In this document: piece by piece, positions 57,048-64,000 of the stretch
Layout: each line of letters opens with the position of its first letter
Position numbering within the stretch: position 1 is the stretch's first letter
Assembly (NCBI GenBank): GCA_911728435.2
Contig: OU452208.1
Coordinates: 4,340,001-4,404,000 of the forward strand
DNA length: 64,000 nt
Direction: 5' to 3'
Source: Apoderus coryli
Lineage: Eukaryota; Arthropoda; Insecta; Coleoptera; Attelabidae
Notes under the pieces: model-generated
What the model saw: only the letters and a program-made list of their open reading frames with translations
What the model was told of the DNA's origin: nothing
Database searches by the model: none
Program-made: the position numbers and the translations under genes

Positions 57048-58479
57048 TAATCGTGCAGGTCGGTACTTAAGGTGTTTGAGATCTTACAGTGTGAATTGAA
57101 TGCATGGAATACTTTAGATAATGTCGGTAATTATAATAGACAAATTTCCTAACTAGTGGGTTTGCCAGAACTTACTACTTCTAATAATACTATAATAATC
57201 TTCAGCAAAAAATCTCCTACTACGAATTAAAGAAATATTTTAAACTATTGGGGTTAGGCGTGTATATAATTACTGCTATTATCGGGATATTTTACCTGCT
57301 ATTGTAAGAACTCTTTTGTTTTATCATTAGTAGGAACCTAGGTAGGTGCAATGGAGGTGTGCATCAAGGGGTGAACAGAAGCTAAAAAACCTATATTTTT
57401 CTATAACGTTTTTATTATAGTTTATTGTTGTTGGTACACTAATTTTTAGCGTATAAAATAACCTTATTCTGAAATACAAACTTACGATATAAGTGAAGGA
57501 AATTCTGAACATGGGTGTACATATGCAATATCTTTACTAATGCAAATAAGTTTTTTCAAAATATTTCTTTGTGTAGATACACACATTTTCAAAATTAGTT
57601 TGAAATATAACTTCCAAATGGGATCTATATAAAACAAAATCAGAATCTGGCATCATTAATCTACCAAAGTTACTTAATCCTGTCTTCAAAATGAGCAGCA
57701 CACAATCTGTAGCTACTCAAATTTTTACTAGCTCTAAGATCTTCACGCTCCGAACCAACCATCCAAATTTCAGCTATATAGAACATAAAACACTGGGTAC
57801 TATACCATAAAATACAACTACGCATAATATAAGATTACAGGAGGAATTCCATTTCAAAAATAAGACAATATACCACATAACTATAAAAATAGTTAATCGA
57901 AACAAAACTTACCTTGCTTGATCTTTTGGAAACGTGAAAAACGATAAGTTACAGTTATAACTGTTGTTCGCACTGCCTTTCGCTGAACACACTACGCCAC
58001 ACTTAGGTTTATTCATGTTAACGGAAAAACGATAAGAATGTAAATTTCGCAATCACACAATATCTCACTTGCAATCGAAAATCTCAGATTAACGCTGCCA
58101 CTGAATATGCGTTAGCCCGCAACGCTAAACTAGACTAAATTGCGTGTGGCGCCTCTGTCTAAACTCAGTACGTCAAGTCTCTCTGCGCGAATGAGATGCG
58201 CAAACGAGCCGCGCCCACCAGACTTTATATTCTCTCCCTTAGTTGTTCTCTGATATTTATGTGCTCGCGGCTCGTATTTATACACCCCAGAGCGAGTGGT
58301 CCCCTCTTAGTCGGTTTTCAGCTCTTCTCTTCTACCTCAGTGATCGCGCGCCCACACGGTGGTCACACTGGTATAGACCGGGGCACAGGTGAAGAGGGGG
58401 CTCAAATGGTAGTATACCACAGTGTAGACGGAAATATTTTGAAAAGGAAAATGTAAAACGGAAAATATTTACCACTGTA
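57048..58479. other. Unassigned stretch with a minus-strand promoter-like block
   Basis: No coding frame of note. On the minus strand, GTGTATAAATACGAGCCGCG (58268-58290) looks like a TATA box. About 30 bp downstream lies CAGAGAACAACTAAGG, the segment shared with 54837. This is consistent with an LTR promoter/R region or a host promoter pointing into intron 5. Confidence 0.4.
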
Positions 58480-59685
58480 CAAGGTTGGCCAAAAGAAGTA
58501 TTTTCTTTTTTTTTTTTTTTCTAAATGAAAAACTTCGATTCTGTTTTTTGATTATGTTTATTTGAATCTTTACAATTTTATTGGTCAAGTCGAGAAGATT
58601 ATATCGGCCAAATGGGCGCCGTCACAATTGATTGCCATACGGGCTCGTTTTATGGCATTCTTCATCACTTCGGCGAGAACTTCGGGCGACAGATTCTCGG
58701 ACTCGTGTCGAATGTTGTCCTTGAGGGCTTCCAGAGTCTCGGGCTTGTTCACGTAAACACGGGACCTCAAAGAACCCCACAAAAAAAGTCTGGAACGCGT
58801 GATATTGCGGGCCAGTGCAAACCGCCAAAACGAGAGATGAGGCGACCCGGGAACGCTCCCTTCAGAATATCGGTTGTGGCTCGCGTAGTGTGTGCCGTTG
58901 CTCCGTCCTGTTAGAACCACATGTCACTCAGTCCTAATTCGTTTAATTGCGGCAGAAAAAACTCGGTCAACATGGCCCTATAGCGCGCACCGTTCACTGT
59001 TGTCGTTTGGCCAGCGGCATTCGCCCGATGACTCCTCCATGCTGTCACCTTGAGCGGGTGTAATTGCTCGTCGTGCATCACTCGTTGATATTCGGTGTCC
59101 CAGAAGCGATAGTTTTGCTTGTTCACGTACCCGCTGAGGTGGAAATGAGCCTCATCGCTCATTATGATTTTGGTCGAAAAATCGTCCACTTCTTCCTCGA
59201 GATTGAGGATGGCTTGGTTACTCGCGTTTGGTGGTCGGCACGCAGCAGCTGATGCACGGACTGGACTTTGTACGGGAACATGCGCAGGTCTTTGACTAAA
59301 ATTCGCCTTAGGGACGTCCGGCTGACGGCTAATTGCGTGGCACGGCGTCTGTCGATGTTTCCTGCGACAGCTCGATATCCTCGGCAACAGCAGTGATATT
59401 CTCGTGTGGTCCCATACTCTTCAAGGTTGGTAGCCAAACGGCGCAGTATCTGACGGCCAGGGAATCGGCAACGGAATTCGCGCTGCGCCAACACCACAGA
59501 CAAATTGTTACGCAAAAAAATAGACACGATTATTCCGCGTTCTTGGGGAGTGTATCGCTCCATGGTTTGTTCACTTGTATTCTGCATCTGTCTAGTCCAC
59601 AAATGTCAAAACAGATTTGACATTGGCAGCCATTTGCAAAAATGAGAGCATCTTCCAATAGGGTGAATTCTTTTGGCCCACCTAG
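58480..59685 (-). mobile_element. Mariner-like element with broken transposase
   Basis: The ends CAAGGTTGGCCAAAAGAAGT and TTCTTTTGGCCCACCTAG are TA-flanked; size 1206 bp. The minus-strand transposase starts at ATG 59563 (MERYTPQERGIIVSIFLRNN). It continues through frame breaks as KIIMSDEAHFHLSGYVNKQN (first Asp), LSDMWF*QDGATAHTTRA (second Asp after a TTC TAA CAG stop), LHWPAISRVPDFFCGVLR (third-Asp region with a small deletion), and the tail SRVYVNKPETLEALKDNI. Group DD41D-like by motif layout. Dead but structurally complete. Confidence 0.85.
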
Positions 59686-59687
59686 TA

Positions 59688-60310
59688 GATGATACCAACA
59701 TTCAGGAGAACATAACGGAATTAACTCTAATGCTATAAATCCTGATGAGATCAACATACATATTGATCTAAATGTGCTGTCCTTTCCTATTAAATATTCA
59801 GCCCTGCCTTTCTTAGGCATCCATTAGTTGATAGTGTTTAGTAAAAAGTATTTGTTTATCGCATCTAAGCATGTGTAAATAATGTAAATAGCAACACGGC
59901 TTTTCACTTACATCGAAGGCTTTATGTTCCCAACACTAATTCTATACATCACTGTTGTTCCCGGAAGGAAAACCTGTACGTAGATATCTCACAAAATGCA
60001 AAAGTAATATGGGTTATAAAAATTAGCACCAATTTTATGTATATTAAGTTTATCTAATAGCTCGTTATAGTGATACTTATTTCTTACTTAAGTATTTACA
60101 TATTTTGATGTCAGAATACAGCAATATTTTGGTCATTGATCCGTTGCAATTTCTAATAGAGCTGTTTATTTTTTCGTTCGTATGTATGTGAAATATTTAA
60201 TCACTTTCGGTAAATTTCTCCTTCCATAGTAGGTGGGTATACAAGGTAAAAACTATTTAGTGGATCACAATTCACCAAAGCGCTTAGAGTATTTTTGTAG
60301 ACCGTTCCAC
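59688..60310. other. Unassigned stretch of intron 5
   Basis: No motif recognised on either strand; minus frames here are short and without signature. Confidence 0.4.
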
Positions 60311-60696
60311 TTTTGAAATAACACAATGGCAAATTTTGAAATAACACAATCGCAAATTTTGAAATAACAAAATGGAAAATTTTGAATTAACACAATGGCA
60401 AATTTTGAATTAATACAATGGCAAATTTTGAAATAACACAATGGCAAATTTTGAAATAACACAATGGCAAATTTTGAAATAACTCAATGGCAAATTTTGA
60501 AATAATACAATGGCAAATTTTGAAATAACACAATGGCAAATTTTGAAATAACACATTGGCAAATTTTGAAAGAACACAATGGCAAATTTTGAAATAACAC
60601 AATGGCAAATTTTGAAAGAACACACTGGCAAATTTTGAAATAACACAATGGCAAAATTTGAAAGAACACAATGGCAAATTTTGAAATAACACAATA
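60311..60696. repeat. 23-bp minisatellite
   Basis: About 16-17 copies of a unit like CACAATGGCAAATTTTGAA plus ATAA, with point variants (AACAAAAT, ACATTGG, AAGAACAC). As 23 is not a multiple of three and stops are absent on the minus strand, all three minus frames stay open. The frames of 60-108 residues there (FKICHCVISKFA-like) are artefacts. Confidence 0.9.
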
Positions 60697-60849
60697 AATG
60701 GCCCGATCAACATTCTAAACTGAGTAGGCGTCGCGACGATCCAAATTCTGTTCTGTTTCTCCTTTGGAATTGTAATTTCTTTCTACCAGAATTATACTGC
60801 CATCGATTTATCCTTTTATCTGGAGACCTCATCAGCATTCACTCGCTAA

Positions 60850-61205
60850 CGAGTATGAACTATTCCAACTCAGGGATTTCTGTTGTGAACTCTAAGGCTA
60901 AACAAACCGATCCTCGAGCCGCAGACCTTGTCACAAAATTGACACACCCAATCACCACAATTTACCGCTGCCCCAGGGATGCGTTCTCTCTCTTTTCGAA
61001 GCTGTCTCTTTGCATCCTCATGTGGTCGACGCTGCTCTTGATGGCCCTCGGAAACGGTACGCCTCCATCTCGGTCGGTCGTTCGCGATCTGCTCCCAGTT
61101 GCGCTTCACATCTAAGCCACACTTCTTTGTGTTGGTCTTAAGAACATCATTGTACCTCTTTTGCTGCTCTCCCTGATTTCGTGAGCCGACCTTAAAATTT
61201 CGGCC
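60850..61205 (-). pseudogene. C-terminal fragment of a LINE ORF2 with zinc finger
   Basis: The minus strand reads KVGSRNQGEQQKRYNDVLKT, then NTKKCGLDVKRNWEQIANDR, PRWRRTVSEGHQ and KRQLRKERER. A zinc-finger-like end WVCQFCDKVCGSRIGLFSLR follows, with a stop at 60870. This 'KRYxDxLK...W..LA.DR..WR...RR.RK.R...C..C.R.C.SRIGL' pattern is the tail of a widespread animal endonuclease/RT retroelement. The RT itself is absent. It sits ~100 bp upstream of hexosaminidase exon 6, opposite strand. Confidence 0.75.
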
Positions 61206-61302
61206 GCGTTGAACGATATTGTTTATAGTGATCTGTTAGTTCTTTTGACAAACCTTCATCTGTACCTATTTGTTTGAAATTATTTTTTTTTTGTAATTTC
61301 AG

Positions 61303-61507
61303 GTCACACTCGATCATGGGGTGTATCTCATCCAGAATTGCTAACAGCTTGTTATGAAAATAATGAGAAAACAGGAAAACTTGGTCCACTCGATCCATCG
61401 AAAAATTTCACATACACTTTCCTCAATGAGCTTTTTAGCGAAATTGGTGATGTGTTCAATGATGAATACATTCATCTAGGCGGGGATGAAGTAGGCTTTG
61501 AGTGCTG
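61303..61507 (+). CDS. Beta-hexosaminidase exon 6 (catalytic Asp-Glu)
   Basis: The acceptor is TTGTAATTTCAG. GHTRSWGVSHPELLTACYEN continues the exon 5 motif. LGPLDPSKNFTYTFLNELFS and then YIHLGGDEVGFECW follow. The Asp-Glu pair (residues 344-345 of this protein) is the GH20 catalytic pair. Glu is the general acid and Asp positions the substrate N-acetyl group. NFT is a glycosylation site. The donor CTG|GTAATT is in phase 2. A LINE fragment lies just upstream (60850-61205). Confidence 0.93.
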
Positions 61508-61811
61508 GTAATTATATAATAATTATAATAATGATATATAGGAACATCCATTTGTGGGATTGCCACCTCTTGTAAATATTCATTAACACCTCTCACATAT
61601 TCTCCATTTTTACAATTATTAACCCTTTTTCTACTATTTATGAACGCCTATGTAAAAAAGTTTTTTGAAATTGTATTGTTATGAAAAGTTAAAATGGTGC
61701 GCCTATGGACGGCGGAGGTCGGCATTGACTTTACAAAGGAATATGGGGTTGTGGTTTTTTATAGCATTATATACTAAGATTGGAAAGAGTATACCTATTT
61801 GAATTTTTTAG

Positions 61812-62028
61812 GGAAAGTAATCCGGATATTATAGAATTTATGAAAGTGAAGAATTTCACAGACTCAGAGAAATTGGAAAATTATTATATACAAAATTTGA
61901 TAAATATTGTTGATGGTTTGGGTTCAAAATCTATTGTATGGGAAGAGGTGTTTACAAATAACGTTCAGTTACCAGATAAAACCGTGGTTCATGTTTGGAT
62001 ATCACCATACGACGCTACTATGTACAAT
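61812..62028 (+). CDS. Beta-hexosaminidase exon 7
   Basis: The acceptor is ATTTTTTAG. The frame completes the Trp codon, then ESNPDIIEFMKVKNFTDSEK, IQNLINIVDGLGSKSIVWEE and VVHVWISPYDATMYN. The 'VWEE/QEV' strand and the VHVW segment are conserved in HEXA/HEXB. The donor AAT|GTAAGA is in phase 0. Confidence 0.9.
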
Positions 62029-62489
62029 GTAAGACTAATTTTTGCATATTCTCGTAACTAGGGTTGCCAGGATTTATTTTAAAAAAGCGGCAAAAGAAGT
62101 TTCTAGTGTTCGAAAATAATCTGCCGGAGGCGAAACATTTTTTAGGTTTCAGGGTCAATGCCCTTATATGAAAAGTAACAAAAAAATCTTTAAAATACGG
62201 CTTGTCTTAGCAAAATTTTTAGTTTTCTCTACATAAATTCGTTGCTACTGAAGATCAGAAACAAAACTCTACAGTTGCGTTTCCTAAAGTCTAATTTTAA
62301 ATAACATGTGTTACTTTATATTGCCAAAAGCGGGACAAAGCGTGACGTTTCAGTTAAAAGTGGGACAATCTTGCCTAAAATAGAACGGCTGCCTACCCTA
62401 GTCGTAACAAAAAAATATCGACCGACTGAAAATATGGCAAAATGCGATCTTAAAATTAATGATTTTGCTAATAATAAAATATTTTTCAG

Positions 62490-62640
62490 GTTGTACATTC
62501 TGGAAAACAAGCAATTCTTTCAGCATGTTGGTATCTGGACCATTTAGAGGTTTGGGCAAATAAGAATTGGGTTAGCTTTTATGATTGTGAGCCAACATCA
62601 TTTTTAGAAAATAGTACCGAGAAAGCATTAATTATCGGAG
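62490..62640 (+). CDS. Beta-hexosaminidase exon 8 (last exon in the window)
   Basis: The acceptor is ATATTTTTCAG. VVHSGKQAILSACWYLDHLE then NWVSFYDCEP and STEKALIIGG lead to the point where the family continues with a GEACMWGE-type block. The Trp-Tyr of 'CWYLD' lines the active site. The donor GGAG|GTAATA is in phase 1. The eight exons give 473 residues; family members have about 530-560, so one or two exons remain outside. Overall this is a group resembling mammalian lysosomal HEXA/HEXB, which releases terminal beta-N-acetylhexosamine. Confidence 0.9.
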
Positions 62641-63682
62641 GTAATATTAAAATTTTAATAATGCGATAGCATATAGGTACCTATATTTCGTTGCATTTTC
62701 AGATTTCATTAAAATGTTAACCATAAATGCATGTTATAGGTACTATACTTAAAAACAGGGCGAATGTATATTGTGAATTGTGACTAGGCAATAGGCAGTA
62801 ACATCTAAATTACTAGACGTTATTTGATTTCTATAGGTTGGTTTTCACAAGCGTCTGAAACCGTCAGGATTCTACGCAAATCAATTACACAGCCCATAGA
62901 TTAATTTAATCTATGCACCGCGTGTCAACAACGTCATGCGCAGAATCCTAACTGTTTCTGACGCTTGTGAATGTGAAAAGCACAGAAATCTTATATTATA
63001 TATATACTCTAGAATGATAATCCTGTAGTACAAAAATGTAACCAAAAGTGTAAAGCTGTCCATAATGCGCATGATCACCAGTATCTTATTTTTCAACAGG
63101 ACCGGCTTTGATTAAATGTAATATTACTGTTATGTTATAGGTATATTTAAAATTAAATTTCACCATTTGGTAACATTCAAATAAAAAAATGGAATAAAGG
63201 AATTTAAGATAACAGGTACAACCCAATAATAATAAATCTAAGCAGAAACGAGAAATAAGTAAAAATTCTAATACTGGAAAATATCTTAAGGACATGAGCA
63301 TTCTAATTATTTATTTTATTATTATATAATATTTGTTTGTTTATACAACCACCTTAGGGGTCTTACCTCTCTACAGCCTTCAAAGTAGGGGTGCAAGAAA
63401 AAGTGACTTCACAAATATTTTCCGTGTCCATGAAAAACTTCCATATTATCCGTACTACTCGCAATAGTATTTTGTGGCAAAACATGGTTGGTAGAACTTG
63501 TATTCTCAGCAATGTCATGGAGAATTCTATAATTAAGTATATTCCAGTTTAACAACAGAATTCAAACGAACTTTGTATACCTACACAACGTAGGAAATAT
63601 ATTCTTGACATACATATCATGCATTTTTGACAGACTGCTTTTAAGTAAACAGTGTCTTGATATCCAACGATTAAGTATTTAC
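62641..63682. other. Intron 8 sequence with a small MITE
   Basis: At about 62838-62985, TTTTCACAAGCGTCTGAAAC and CAGGATTCTACGCA are mirrored by TGCGCAGAATCCT and GACGCTTGTGAATGTGAAAA. This is a ~150-bp palindromic MITE. Nothing else was recognised; no further hexosaminidase exon is seen. Confidence 0.55.
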
Positions 63683-63887
63683 CTTCCACTCTCATTTACA
63701 TAATCTCTTCTGTTCAACAAAAGTTTGGGAACTGCATCGGGTACGAGGGTGATCCTCTTGCCGTCTTCTCTACAAATGATATCTTCTGCAGCGAAATGCT
63801 TACTGCATATGACATTCCCATCACATAAATTTTCTGTACTAGGATCCCAATGCCCTCATCCAAACATGATGTCTTTTTTTTGTCAAG
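63683..63887 (-). pseudogene. THAP-domain-like exon with a frameshift
   Basis: On the minus strand, acceptor CATTTTTAG (ending 63888) is followed by VWMRALGS in one frame. In the next frame STENLCDGNVICSKHFAAED, then RITLVPDAVPKLLLNR and DYVNESG follow, to a donor AG|GTAAAT at 63682. A Trp, the CxxHF pair of the C2CH finger and the 'DAVP' box in this order are the THAP signature; THAP fingers bind DNA in host regulators and P-element-type transposases. The N-terminal Cys pair would be in a preceding exon. The frame change suggests a pseudogene or a sequencing error. Confidence 0.5.
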
Positions 63888-64000
63888 CTAAAAATGAGTA
63901 TGTCAGTGGTATCTTATTGACTCAAACTGAGACTGTTAGAAATCCGAAACAATAACTTACTGAAAATATTTAATACCAGGAATGAGACCTTCATTTTTAC
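63888..64000. other. Right edge, nothing recognised
   Basis: Short AT-rich end of the window, upstream of the THAP-like exon on its strand. Confidence 0.3.

Noticed and set aside
60265..60713. Overlapping minus-strand frames rich in FKICHCVISKFA-like repeats
   Set aside because: They are translations of the 23-bp minisatellite in different frames.
60815..60845. CTGATGAGG on the minus strand, a perfect hammerhead CUGAUGA
   Set aside because: No stem II followed by GAAA and no cleavage site; it lies in a LINE 3' UTR.

Overview
The window is eukaryotic and almost certainly from an insect genome. It shows GT-AG introns of 0.3-9.6 kb, AT-rich DNA, and dense mariner/Tc1, hAT, CR1/jockey-like and RTE LINE, Copia and BEL/Pao remains. 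The only multi-exon gene is a GH20 beta-hexosaminidase of the lysosomal HEXA/HEXB type. A beetle or other insect with a large, TE-rich genome is plausible, but the order cannot be fixed from this sequence.

Layout. 0-4.4 kb: broken LINE pieces and AT-rich filler. 4.5-13.5 kb: a nest in which an old LINE is interrupted by a LINE with both ORFs open (6.0-10.9 kb) and, in its 3' part, by a mariner-like element with ~350-bp inverted ends (11.15-13.24 kb). 13.8-14.06 kb: one minus-strand exon that looks like a host 5' coding exon with a signal peptide. 14.2-29 kb: mariner relics (one with a BEL/Pao fragment inside an inverted end), a hAT MITE with an 8-bp target duplication, a 5'-truncated LINE with a 17-bp target duplication, a hAT transposase relic, a Tc1 element and a 0.8-kb palindrome. 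29.7-35.2 kb: a 1.85-kb near-perfect palindrome and a 3-kb array of palindromic modules. 35.8-39.84 kb: a hAT-type repeat that received a solo LTR and then a Copia element with nearly identical LTRs.

40.8-62.6 kb: the plus-strand hexosaminidase gene. Eight exons encode 473 residues, including the catalytic Asp-Glu pair; the last exons lie beyond the window. Its introns carry a DD34D mariner, two copies of a nested mariner composite, a DDE transposase relic, MITEs, an RTE LINE, a DD41D-like mariner relic, a 23-bp minisatellite and a LINE C-terminal fragment. Intron 1 also holds, on the minus strand, a hammerhead-ribozyme-shaped sequence (45379-45480), the most unusual item here. At the right edge (63683-63887, minus) is a THAP-domain-like exon with a frameshift.

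Two or three host genes can be argued for (hexosaminidase, the signal-peptide exon and possibly the THAP exon). Everything else recognisable is mobile or repetitive DNA, mostly dead, the exception being the LINE at 6.0-10.9 kb. No CRISPR array, rRNA, intact tRNA or bacterial-type operon was seen.
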